NCBI GenBank assembly: GCA_003220685.1
Contig: QHTE01000036.1
Span: 1-54,032 of the forward strand
Origin: Candidatus Rokuibacteriota bacterium
GTDB lineage: Bacteria > Methylomirabilota > Methylomirabilia > Rokubacteriales > CSP1-6
Reading direction: 5' to 3'
Length of the DNA stretch: 54,032 nt
The number at the start of each line of letters is the position of its first letter. Within the stretch, counting starts at the first letter, position 1. Below, one piece after another: positions 42,244 to 50,358 of the stretch. A program made the translations under genes and the position numbers. Below the pieces are notes generated by a model that searched no databases, had not been told where the DNA came from, and saw only the letters and a program-made list of their open reading frames with translations.

Positions 42244-42627
42244 ATGGCTCCAGTCTCCGTGCGGTACATAGTCCATGATGTGGATGCGTCACTCGCCTTC
42301 TACACCCAGCAGCTCGGCTTCAGCGTCGAACTCCGGCCCGCCCCGGGCTTCGCAATCGTTTCAAGAGGTGACCTCCGGCTCTTGCTGAGCGCACCCACAG
42401 GACCCGGGGGCGCCGCCCAGCCGATGCCCGATGGTCGCAAGCCCGAGCCAGGCGGCTGGAACCGCATACAACTCCAGGTCGACGACCTCGCGAGCGAAGT
42501 CGAGACGCTGCGCAAGGCGGGAGCCCATTTCCGAAACGAGATTGTCACCGGCATGGGCGGCAAGCAGATCCTGCTCGACGACCCGGCAGGCAACCCCATC
42601 GAGCTGTTTGAACCCCCTCGCCGGTGA
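42244..42627 (+). CDS. VOC-superfamily protein (glyoxalase/bleomycin-resistance fold)
   Basis: 127 residues from ATG 42244, with GGGAG upstream. The sequence VSVRYIVHDVDASLAFYTQQ, LGFSVELRPAPGFAIVSRGD, WNRIQLQVDDLASEVETLRK and GKQILLDDPAGNPIELFEPP is a complete two-module VOC domain. Its metal-site positions are not all canonical (Q in place of the first H, E in PIELFEP present). It follows attC site 2 by 40 bases and could be a third cassette, but no attC follows it. Equally it may be resident chromosomal DNA at the edge of the insertion. The activity is unknown. Confidence 0.86.
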   Translation: MAPVSVRYIVHDVDASLAFYTQQLGFSVELRPAPGFAIVSRGDLRLLLSAPTGPGGAAQPMPDGRKPEPGGWNRIQLQVDDLASEVETLRKAGAHFRNEIVTGMGGKQILLDDPAGNPIELFEPPRR

Positions 42628-42877
42628 TATGCAGATCACGATGCGAGACGACGCCGATAGCATCGACACCGGCACTGGTACAACTTGGAGTCGCGACGCC
42701 AGCTGGCCGCCCGCCTCCCGATTCTCGGTCACCGAGCCGGACCAGCTCCGGTCATTTGTCCGGACACACGTGCCTCTCTCGTGTCCCCTTCGCGCGGTGC
42801 TCGATGGCCCGCAATCCTGAGGGTCGTTGAGCGCCTCGGGCAGGTCAACGTGAAGAAGGTGACGCTGGAGGCACGCA

Positions 42878-43408
42878 GTGTCTGAGTCGGCGACCGATTC
42901 GAAGCCATGCATGGCCTGCGGCGAATCGATCCGCCGGGTCGCGAAGAAGTGTCCGCACTGTCATCAGATCCAATCGAAACTACTGTCGGTCCAATACGCG
43001 GGTGCGTTCGTGGCCGTTCTACTGCTGATGGTATTCGGGCTCGTAGGTTGGGCGTATTACGGGCTGCTTACCGGGGGCTATGACTTCGCGGACTACCAAC
43101 AGCAGCTTGTCGTTCTCGATGAGACCGTCCACGTCGAAAATCGGTCCGGGAATCTCTACGTGTCGTGTATGGGGCGGATCAAGAATGGCAGTCCAAAGAA
43201 GTGGCGCGACTTCTACTTCGAAACGGCCTTCCTGGATGCCCATGGCGTCGTCGTCGATACTCTAAGTGATCGAGCGGTGGCTCTGTATGCCCGACCCGGG
43301 CAGGACACTCAGTTCCGCGTCCGGGGCGTGGCGGACAAGGGCAGCGACGTGTACAAGAGTTGCCGGACGAAGATCAGGAATGCGTCTTCTTCTCGATTCG
43401 AGCTCTGA
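42878..43408 (+). CDS. Zinc-ribbon protein with one membrane helix
   Basis: 176 residues from GTG 42878 (GGAGG upstream). An N-terminal zinc ribbon, KPCMACGESIRRVAKKCPHC (two CxxC knuckles), is followed by a membrane helix (AGAFVAVLLLMVFGLVGWAY). An outer domain of about 115 residues holds VHVENRSGNLYVSCMGRIKN and WRDFYFETAFLDAHGVVVDT, the beta-sandwich pattern of FxLYD-like domains. The protein would place the ribbon in the cytoplasm and the sandwich outside. No enzyme signature. The 250-base gap before it (42628-42877) holds no gene I can support. Confidence 0.74.
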   Translation: MSESATDSKPCMACGESIRRVAKKCPHCHQIQSKLLSVQYAGAFVAVLLLMVFGLVGWAYYGLLTGGYDFADYQQQLVVLDETVHVENRSGNLYVSCMGRIKNGSPKKWRDFYFETAFLDAHGVVVDTLSDRAVALYARPGQDTQFRVRGVADKGSDVYKSCRTKIRNASSSRFEL

Positions 43409-43456
43409 CCGCAGCTCGGCGGCGGCCCGCTATGCGGCAATTCCTGGTCTACCGGA

Positions 43457-43650
43457 ATGGCGAGAAGAAAGACTCGACGCTGGGCTCAGCGCGTAACTCG
43501 CAAGAGTAACGCCCGTATCGTTCGGCGATGTCGATGCTCACCTTCTATATCAATCGCGCCGGCCGCCAGCTGACGCGGGCTCAGCGCGCTCGCCTGCAGG
43601 CGGCGAAAGGCGAGCTGCGCGCGCTCTTCAAGAAGACGCCCCGGAAGCGT
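43457..43650 (+). pseudogene. DUF3175 protein remnant with internal deletion
   Basis: ATG 43457 opens MARRKTRRWAQRVTRKSNA, the usual DUF3175 start. Instead of the following LDLE block, the sequence jumps within a few bases to a second frame reading RSAMSMLTFYINRAGRQL and AKGELRALFKKTPRKR, the usual DUF3175 end. About 40 codons are therefore missing near 43510-43520 and the frame changes. No stop follows soon after; the open frame drifts into antisense of the GH31 gene. DUF3175 has no known function. Non-functional as written. Confidence 0.68.
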
Positions 43651-43751
43651 GAGTGTCGAGACTCCGCGTCCAGCGTTTCTCGATCTCGATCGACGGCGCA
43701 AGCGCGCGTGACACGGCCGGGTGGCCCGGCAGAGGCGCCGGCCGTCGCTGG

Positions 43752-46112
43752 TCAGCGAATCTCGATCCGCGGTGCCCGTGCCTTGACGACCAGGACCCGG
43801 TCGTCGACCGTCCACCCGGCCTCGCTTCGTTCGAGCGCCGCGGCGTCCAGCCGGGGAATCGGCAGACCCTCGGCCGTGACCGACCGAATAGGGGGCCCCT
43901 GGCGAAGTCGGAGTACGAATGTCGCCGGCGCCGGGCTCGCCTCGAACGTCACCTCGGTGCCCCGTCGTCGACAGCGCAGCACCACGGTGCCGGCATCGCC
44001 GCGCAACGTGAACGCCGCGTCGGTGGTGACGAATGCCTCCACGGTCAGTGGATCGGCCGGCCGCTCACCGACGTGGCTTCTCTCGGGCCCGAGCACGACC
44101 AGGCTCTCGTCCCTGACGTAGAGCGGTAGCTCCTCGAGCGCCACCTGGCGCCTGAGGGTCGTCGGCCCCTCGTGCACGACGCCCGTCCACCAGTCGGTCC
44201 ACTTTCCACGCGGCAGATATGTCGTGACCATCCCGTCCTCGCGGACGACCGGGGACACGAGAAGCTCTCGTCCGAGACAATACTGGAGATCGAACGCATA
44301 CCCGGCCGGATCGTCGGGAAACTCCATCACCATCGGCCGCATGAGCGGCACACCGTCCTCGGACGCGTGCCACCCGTAGGTCACGAGGTACGGCAGGAGC
44401 CGGCTGCGGAGTCGCGCATATATCCGGAAGATCCGCAGCGGCTCGTCGCCATAGCGCCACGGCTCTCGCGGCGTCGCCCCGTGAAAGCGGCTCAGCGCCG
44501 ACAGAAAGCCGAGCTGCGACCAGCGCACGAAGAGCTCCGGCGAGGGATCGCCCCAGAAACCGCCCATGTCGTGGCTCCAGTACGCGAGGCCGCTCATCGA
44601 CGCGGCGAGGCCGCCGCGCAACGTGTTGGCGAGATCGACGAACGTGCACTCCGGATCCCCCGACCAGTGGCCGGGATAGCGCTGGACACCCGGCGCGGCG
44701 CTCCGCGACCAGGCCACCACGCGATCGGCGCGCGCGCGCGTGGCGTCGAAGACTTCCTTCTGGAAGAGCAGCGGATACGGGTTGTGCATCTCGGTGCCGG
44801 TGAGCCCGTTGGAGAAGACCGCGTCGGCGGGAATCTCCTCGCCGAAATCCGGCTTGAACGAATCGGCGCCGAGGTCGAGCTGCTCGGTGAGCTTGGCGCG
44901 GTACCATCGCGCCGCCGCGGGGTTCGTGAAGTCGATGATCGCGCAGAGGCCCATGCCGCGCTCGGTCCGCTGGCTCCAGACGATCGGGTGATAAATGCTG
45001 CCGTCGGGCCGGCGCAGGAAGTATCCGTGGGTCGCGCCTTCGCGATAGAGATCGCTCTGGAGCGACACGTAGGGGTTGATCCACAGGCAGTTGTGAAACC
45101 CTTCCTTGTGGAGCTGGGCCAGCAGGCGCTTGGGATCCGGGATGCGGGCCGAGTCCCACTCGAAGTCGCACCACATGTAAGCGCGCTGCCAGAACGAATC
45201 CAGGTGGAAGACGTCGCAGGGGATGCCCTCGGCGCGCAGGCGTCGCGCGACGTCGAGGACCGACGCTTCGGTGAACTGGACGAAGCAGGTCGACGCCCAG
45301 AGGCCGAACGCCCAGTCCGGAGGCACGGCGGGCCGCCCCGTCAGCTCGGTGTAGGCGGTGACGATCTCCTTCGGCGTGCCGACCATCAGGTAATAGTCGA
45401 GCTCCTCACCCTCGGCGTGTACGGTGTAGGCGCGGTTCGACAGGCTGCCCAGGTGAAAGCCGACGGCGGTCGGCACGTCGACGAAGAGCCCGTAGCCTCG
45501 ACTGCCGACGAGGAGCGGCAGATTCTTGTAGGCGAGCTCTGAGCGCGCGCCGTACGGGTTGCGGTTCCAGATCCGCACCGTCCGCCCGACCAGATCGAGC
45601 CGGCCGAATCGCTCGCCGCTTCCGTAGAAGTGGTCGTCGGGGTCCAGCAGCAGAGTGTCGACGACGCCGCGAACGCGGCGCGCCGGATCGTGCGGGAGGC
45701 TCTCGACCTCGAGGCCGGGCCGCGGGCCGAATCGCTGGCCGGCGAAGTTCGTATCGTCGTGGACTTGATGAGTCAGGAGCCGGCCGTCGGGAGTCCGGAA
45801 GACGAGCTGAAAGGGATCGAGGCTCGCCTCGACGACGACGTGCTCGGTGCTCAGCGTGACGCGCCCGGCCGTCGAGTCGACGGACCACGACCCCGGATCG
45901 GGCCGGCCGACCACGTAGCTGAAGCGCTTCGCCGCAGCCAGCGGACCCGGCGTCGTCCGGACGCGGACCACGCGCGGCGCCACCGCGCTCAGCGCCACGC
46001 GCGCCGCCGCCAGCGCCTCCGTCACGCACGGGAGCTCGATGCCCGCGGCAGTCCGCTCCCAGCCGAGCGCCCTGACGATGCCGAGATTGCGCGTCTCCAA
46101 GCGAGTCTCCAC
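43752..46112 (-). CDS. Glycoside hydrolase family 31 (alpha-xylosidase/alpha-glucosidase)
   Basis: 786 residues from GTG 46112, six bases after the permease stop. The GH31 barrel has the nucleophile Asp in DSFKPDFGEEIPADAVF (the alpha-xylosidase-like K-P-D-F-G-E) and the acid/base Asp in GHWSGDPECTFVDLANT, with HLDSFWQRAYMWCDFEWDS and AYWSHDMGGFWGDPSPELF framing the active site. The N-terminal sandwich includes DDHFYGSGERFGRLD. There is no signal peptide, so it acts on imported oligosaccharides. Being last in an operon with a sugar importer, it probably releases xylose or glucose from them. Confidence 0.93.
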   Translation of the reverse strand: METRLETRNLGIVRALGWERTAAGIELPCVTEALAAARVALSAVAPRVVRVRTTPGPLAAAKRFSYVVGRPDPGSWSVDSTAGRVTLSTEHVVVEASLDPFQLVFRTPDGRLLTHQVHDDTNFAGQRFGPRPGLEVESLPHDPARRVRGVVDTLLLDPDDHFYGSGERFGRLDLVGRTVRIWNRNPYGARSELAYKNLPLLVGSRGYGLFVDVPTAVGFHLGSLSNRAYTVHAEGEELDYYLMVGTPKEIVTAYTELTGRPAVPPDWAFGLWASTCFVQFTEASVLDVARRLRAEGIPCDVFHLDSFWQRAYMWCDFEWDSARIPDPKRLLAQLHKEGFHNCLWINPYVSLQSDLYREGATHGYFLRRPDGSIYHPIVWSQRTERGMGLCAIIDFTNPAAARWYRAKLTEQLDLGADSFKPDFGEEIPADAVFSNGLTGTEMHNPYPLLFQKEVFDATRARADRVVAWSRSAAPGVQRYPGHWSGDPECTFVDLANTLRGGLAASMSGLAYWSHDMGGFWGDPSPELFVRWSQLGFLSALSRFHGATPREPWRYGDEPLRIFRIYARLRSRLLPYLVTYGWHASEDGVPLMRPMVMEFPDDPAGYAFDLQYCLGRELLVSPVVREDGMVTTYLPRGKWTDWWTGVVHEGPTTLRRQVALEELPLYVRDESLVVLGPERSHVGERPADPLTVEAFVTTDAAFTLRGDAGTVVLRCRRRGTEVTFEASPAPATFVLRLRQGPPIRSVTAEGLPIPRLDAAALERSEAGWTVDDRVLVVKARAPRIEIR

Positions 46113-46118
46113 TGTGAT

Positions 46119-46943
46119 CTACCCCTTGACCGCCCCGAGCGTGAGGCCCTTGACCAGGTAGCGCTGTAGGGCAAGTGTCATGACGATGTTGGGCAGCATC
46201 ACCATCACGGCGGCCGCGCTCATCTCGCCGTAGAGCGGTCCGGCGTCGGTGTTGAGCCCGGCAATGACCACCGGCAAGGTCTTGGCCTCGACGCCGCTCA
46301 GGATCAGCGCGAACAGGAACTCGTTCCACGAGACGAGGAACGCGAAGATGGCGGCCACCACGAGCCCGGGCGCGGCGATCGGGATCACGATGCGCAGCAG
46401 CACACCCAGGCGCGAGCAGCCGTCGATCATCGCCGCCTCTTCGACGTCGAGCGGCACATCGACGAAGAAGCCGATCAGCAGCCAGATCGAGAACGGCAGC
46501 GCGAACGAGACGTACGCCACCAGTAGCCCCGTGTAGGTGTCGAGCAGGCCGAGCCGCTGCATCATCAAGTAGTACGGCACCACGAGCACCATGCGCGGCG
46601 CCATCCGCGTGACGAGCACCAGGAATCGAACGGCCTCGGAGGCACGGAAGTGGAAGCGCGCGAAGCCGTAGCCGGCGAGCGTGCCGAGCACGAGACTGCC
46701 GAGCGTGGTCCCGATCGCGATCACCAGGCTATTTTTCAGATACTGGAAGAACGGGATGTTGGTCAGCACGCGCGAGTAGTTGTCGAGGATCGGCGTGAAG
46801 AGCCACTGCGGCGGCTTGGCGTAGAGGGCGAGCTCGGTCTTGAAGGACGCGGTGGTGATCCAGTAGATCGGAAAGAGCGTCCAGACCAGGACGGGCACGA
46901 GCGCCACGCCGGTCAGGGTCGCACGCAGGCGCGTCGGCTTCAC
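46119..46943 (-). CDS. Carbohydrate ABC transporter permease (MalG/CUT1 type)
   Basis: 274 residues with six membrane helices from GTG 46943. The EAA loop that binds the ATPase is EEAAMIDGCSRLGVLLRIVI followed by PIAAPGLV. The N-terminus (VALVPVLVWTLFPIYWITTA) and SWNEFLFALILSG near the C-terminus are typical of the CUT1 MalG partner. It starts one base after the stop of the MalF-like gene. No ATP-binding gene is present in the operon, so a shared MsmK-type ATPase encoded elsewhere is needed. Confidence 0.94.
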   Translation of the reverse strand: MKPTRLRATLTGVALVPVLVWTLFPIYWITTASFKTELALYAKPPQWLFTPILDNYSRVLTNIPFFQYLKNSLVIAIGTTLGSLVLGTLAGYGFARFHFRASEAVRFLVLVTRMAPRMVLVVPYYLMMQRLGLLDTYTGLLVAYVSFALPFSIWLLIGFFVDVPLDVEEAAMIDGCSRLGVLLRIVIPIAAPGLVVAAIFAFLVSWNEFLFALILSGVEAKTLPVVIAGLNTDAGPLYGEMSAAAVMVMLPNIVMTLALQRYLVKGLTLGAVKG

Positions 46944-46944
46944 G

Positions 46945-47814
46945 CTAGCTCCTGGCGCCCTGCGGTCTCAGGATCGCGCGCATCAGGACGAAGCACATCA
47001 CGGCCACGATGATGAGGGTCACGATGCCGATCGCGTTGGCCTCGCCCATGTGACCCAGGCCGAACGCGCGGTAGTTCAGGATCTGGATCGTCTGGGTCGC
47101 GGTGCCGGGTCCGCCGCCCGTGAGCACGAAGATGATGTCGAACTCGCGGAAGGCGTCCATCCCGCGGATGAGGATCGCGAGCAGCATGATGTAGGTCAGC
47201 AGCGGCACCGTGATGTGCCTGAAGCTCTGCCACCTCGAGGCCCCATCCACCGCCGCGGCCTCGAACAGCTCGGCGGGCAGGACCTCGAGCCCCGCATACA
47301 TCACCAGAAACATGAACGGGATCGTGCGCCAGGCGTCGACGAGGGTGATCGACACGAGGGCCAGCCGCGGATCGCTGAGCCAGGGCAGGGGACCGAGGCC
47401 GACGGCGCCGAGGTAGTAGTTCAGTACGCCGAGCTCGGGATGGAAGATCACGCGCCACATCGTGGCGCCGACCACCGGCACCACGAAGAGCGGCAGCAGC
47501 AGCAGCACGCGGATCGGACGCAGGAACTTGATCGGCTGGGCGAAGAGCAGCGCCAGCCCGAGGCCGGCCAGGAACTCGACCAGCACGGCGCCCACGGTGA
47601 ACAGGGTCGTGACGACGACCGCGCGCGTGAACTCGGGGTCGTCGGCGAAGCGCGCGTAGTTCGCGAGCCCGACGAATCGGACGTCGCGCGGCCGGACCAG
47701 CCACCAGTTGTAGAAGCTGACCCAGCCGGAATAGGCGAGCGGGATCAGATCGATCGCGAAGAGGAACACCAGGCCCGGAAGCAGGAACCAGCGTCCTGCC
47801 CGGCCGGCCGCCAT
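46945..47814 (-). CDS. Carbohydrate ABC transporter permease (MalF/CUT1 type)
   Basis: 289 residues from ATG 47814, 14 bases after the binding-protein stop. Six helices: the first is WFLLPGLVFLFAIDLIPLAY. The EAA loop is FEAAAVDGASRWQSFRHITV, followed by PLL. The segment EFDIIFVLTGGGPGTATQTI is a strong CUT1 MalF-type signature. It pairs with the MalG-like gene downstream and the sugar-binding protein upstream to import an oligosaccharide, probably the substrate of the GH31 enzyme. Confidence 0.94.
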   Translation of the reverse strand: MAAGRAGRWFLLPGLVFLFAIDLIPLAYSGWVSFYNWWLVRPRDVRFVGLANYARFADDPEFTRAVVVTTLFTVGAVLVEFLAGLGLALLFAQPIKFLRPIRVLLLLPLFVVPVVGATMWRVIFHPELGVLNYYLGAVGLGPLPWLSDPRLALVSITLVDAWRTIPFMFLVMYAGLEVLPAELFEAAAVDGASRWQSFRHITVPLLTYIMLLAILIRGMDAFREFDIIFVLTGGGPGTATQTIQILNYRAFGLGHMGEANAIGIVTLIIVAVMCFVLMRAILRPQGARS

Positions 47815-47828
47815 GACCGGGTGCGCCG

Positions 47829-49079
47829 CTACTTCCCGAGGATCCGGTTCGTGCCCGCGTCGATCTCCTTCAGCGCGGCCTCGAGCGTCAGCTCGCCGGC
47901 GGTCAGCTTGCCGGCGGTGACCCGGAGATTTTCCTGGATGTCCGCGTACTCCCGGAGGCGCGGCCGCTCCTTCGTGATCTGCAGGCTCGCCAGCAGCGCG
48001 TCGGCGTAGGGCAGGGCCGCCTTCGTGACGGGATCCTTGAGCACTGAGAAGCGCGGGCTGTGAATCGCGGACGTCGCGCTCGGGAACGTCACCGCCGCCT
48101 GCCCGAACTCGCGCCCCGAGAGCCACGTGGCGAACTGCCAGGCGGCGTCCTGGTTCGCGCTGTTCTTGGCGATGCCGACCGTCCACACGCCGCGCATCGG
48201 CGTCTGCCGGACGGCTTTTGGCACCTGCGTATAGCCGAGCTTGCCCGCGACGCTCGAGCGCGTCTTGTCTTCCATCGGCTTGGCGCCCGACGCCCACTGG
48301 ATCGCTATGGCGGCCTGGCCCAGCTGGACGGCCTTGTTCACGTCAGCGAAGTTGTAGCTCTTGACGTTGGGCGGGGTGTATTTCAGGAGCTCGAGAAACA
48401 CCTCGCCGCCCTTCTTTCCGGCCGCGCTGTTCAGGCTGCCCTTGCCGCCGTCGACCAGCTCGGCGCCGTACGACCACATCGCCAGCAGCATGTAGAGCGC
48501 GGTCTGGATGTCGCTGCTGGCAGTCACCGCGATCCCGTACTGCTGCTTGGCCGGATCGTGAAGCGCCCTGGCGTCGGCCAGCAGCTCGTCCCACGTGGCC
48601 GGCGGCTTGAGGCCCTTCTGCTCGAAGAGATCCTTGCGGTAGACGAGGAGCTGGACGTTCGGATCCACGGGCACCGCGTACTGCGTGCCCTGAAACGCGC
48701 CCGACGCCACTGTCGTGGGGATGAAATCGGCCGTGTCGAGCGTCTTCATGCGCTCGTTGAGCGGCAGGAGAAACTCCGACAGCGGCGGAATCCACGGCTC
48801 GTCCATGAACAGGACGTCGTACCGGCCGCCCGTGCTCAGGGAGAGGAGCTGCTTCTTGTAGAGGTCGCCGAACGGCGCGGCATCGACGACGATCTTGATA
48901 CCCGTCTTCTTCTCGAACTCCGGCAGGTTCGCGCGCAGCACGTCTTCCTTGTAGCCGGCGAGCATTGAGAGCGTGATCGTCTTGCCCTGCGCCGAGGCCG
49001 GCGCGTCGGCGGCCGGCGCGATCGCGAGCACGACGAGGAGCGCGGCGGCCACACCGGCGAAGCTTCGCGAGATCCTCAT
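47829..49079 (-). CDS. Extracellular sugar-binding protein (SBP family 1)
   Basis: 416 residues from ATG 49079, with CCGGAGG upstream. A signal peptide (SFAGVAAALLVVLAIAPAAD, cleaved near ASAQG) is followed by the SBP_bac_1 fold: ITLSMLAGYKEDVLRANLPE, FEKKTGIKIVVDAAPFGDLY, RYDVLFMDEPWIPPLSEF, and PATWDELLADARALHDPAKQ. It delivers a carbohydrate to the two permeases encoded downstream. It is the first gene of the four-gene operon ending with GH31. A promoter-like pair lies about 40 bases upstream. Confidence 0.94.
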   Translation of the reverse strand: MRISRSFAGVAAALLVVLAIAPAADAPASAQGKTITLSMLAGYKEDVLRANLPEFEKKTGIKIVVDAAPFGDLYKKQLLSLSTGGRYDVLFMDEPWIPPLSEFLLPLNERMKTLDTADFIPTTVASGAFQGTQYAVPVDPNVQLLVYRKDLFEQKGLKPPATWDELLADARALHDPAKQQYGIAVTASSDIQTALYMLLAMWSYGAELVDGGKGSLNSAAGKKGGEVFLELLKYTPPNVKSYNFADVNKAVQLGQAAIAIQWASGAKPMEDKTRSSVAGKLGYTQVPKAVRQTPMRGVWTVGIAKNSANQDAAWQFATWLSGREFGQAAVTFPSATSAIHSPRFSVLKDPVTKAALPYADALLASLQITKERPRLREYADIQENLRVTAGKLTAGELTLEAALKEIDAGTNRILGK

Positions 49080-49112
49080 TGATCGATCCTCCGGGGCGCG
49101 TCGAATGGCGCG

Positions 49113-49141
49113 ACGCTACGCCACGCTCCGGGGGCTGTCAA
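49113..49141 (-). promoter_or_regulatory. Possible promoter of the sugar importer operon
   Basis: Reverse strand TTGACA (49141-49136, perfect), a 17-base spacer and TAGCGT (49118-49113, three of six), ahead of the binding-protein start at 49079. Confidence 0.37.
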
Positions 49142-49190
49142 GCGCGCCGAGGCGCGAAATCTTGTAGGATTACGGAACGGGGGACGCGAC

Positions 49191-50348
49191 ATGTCACTGC
49201 GATTCGGCGTGTTCGACCACATCGAGCCGGTACCGGGTCAGCGACTCGATCAGATCTATCGCGAGCGGCTGATCCAGATCGAGCGTCTCGACCGTGCCGG
49301 CTTCTACGCCTATCACCTGGCCGAGCACCACACGCCCGCGATCCACAGCCTGGCGCCCTCGCAGAACGTGTTCCTCGGCAGCGTCGCCCAGCGCACGACG
49401 CGCATGCGCTTCGGCCCGTGCGTCTACGTCCTGCCGCTGCACCATCCGCTCAGGCTGATCGAGGAGATCAGCATGCTCGACAACCTGAGCGGGGGGCGCC
49501 TGGAGATCGGCGTGGGGCGCGGCGGCGTCATGGAAGCGTTCTTCTGGGGCCAGGAGGCCGACCCCGAGACGAACTACGCGCGCTATCAGGAGACCCTGGC
49601 GATCCTCCGCGAGGGGCTCAGTCACGATCAGCTCACCTATTCGGGCCGCTTCCACAGCTTCGAGAACCTGCCGATGTACCTGCGGCCGCTGCAGAAGCCG
49701 TACCCGCCGCTCTGGTACATGCGCAATCCGGTGACGGCGGCGATGGAAGGGATGCACACGATCATCGTCGGCTCGATCGACGGGCTCGCCGTGGCGGTCC
49801 CGCGGTACCGGGCGGCGTGGGAGGAGCATCGGGGCTCGGGCACGCTCACGGTGCAGGGGCACGAGCCGATGATCGGCCTGGTCGTGCACCTGGTCGTCGC
49901 CGAGACGGACGACGACGCGATGCGGATCGCCAGACCCGCGTGGGAGAAGTATCGCTGGAACCTCGCCGCGCCGCGCCGGCTCGAAGCCGAGAAGCGCGGG
50001 CTCACCCAGTTCATGCAGACCAAGGACGGCTCGTTCGGCTTCGTCGGCGAGCGCCCGAGGGGCTTGCCGACGCGCGAGATGCGCCGCGACATCGACGCCG
50101 AGCTCGAGCGCTTCGACCAGGTGAGGCAGGGCACGCATCCCAACCGCATCGGCGGCGTGGCGCTGGCCGGGACGCCGCGCGCGGTGCTCGAGTACATGGA
50201 CGAGTACGTCGCGACCGGCGCCAACTACTTCGTGTGCTCGTTCCAGTGGGGCGACATCTCCCACGCGGACGCGATGCGCTCGATCGAGCTCTTCGCGACC
50301 GAGGTGATGCCGCGCTACGCGCCAGTGGGATCGCCGGCTCGCGCTTAG
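49191..50348 (+). CDS. LLM-class flavin-dependent oxidoreductase
   Basis: 385 residues from ATG 49191. Family blocks: GFYAYHLAEHHTPAIHSLAP (AEHH motif), FGPCVYVLPLHHPLRLIEEI, SMLDNLSGGRLEIGVGRGGV, FENLPMYLRPLQKPYPPLWY and a late ATGANYFVCSFQWGD. It is an FMN/F420-dependent monooxygenase with a complete TIM barrel. It is divergent from the sugar importer and convergent with GH127; its substrate need not be a sugar. Together with the genes at 37073 and 38572 it is the third LLM gene in the window. Confidence 0.92.
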   Translation: MSLRFGVFDHIEPVPGQRLDQIYRERLIQIERLDRAGFYAYHLAEHHTPAIHSLAPSQNVFLGSVAQRTTRMRFGPCVYVLPLHHPLRLIEEISMLDNLSGGRLEIGVGRGGVMEAFFWGQEADPETNYARYQETLAILREGLSHDQLTYSGRFHSFENLPMYLRPLQKPYPPLWYMRNPVTAAMEGMHTIIVGSIDGLAVAVPRYRAAWEEHRGSGTLTVQGHEPMIGLVVHLVVAETDDDAMRIARPAWEKYRWNLAAPRRLEAEKRGLTQFMQTKDGSFGFVGERPRGLPTREMRRDIDAELERFDQVRQGTHPNRIGGVALAGTPRAVLEYMDEYVATGANYFVCSFQWGDISHADAMRSIELFATEVMPRYAPVGSPARA

Positions 50349-50358
50349 CGGCGCGGCG

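Noticed and set aside
42628..42877. Possible gene or third attC between the VOC and zinc-ribbon genes
   Set aside because: No TAAC...GTTR pair with pairing arms and no ORF with a ribosome site or recognisable sequence was found.
43528..44121. 198-codon frame continuing from the DUF3175 remnant
   Set aside because: Only the first 40 or so residues are DUF3175; the remainder overlaps the GH31 gene antisense and is Ser/Arg/Thr-rich noise.
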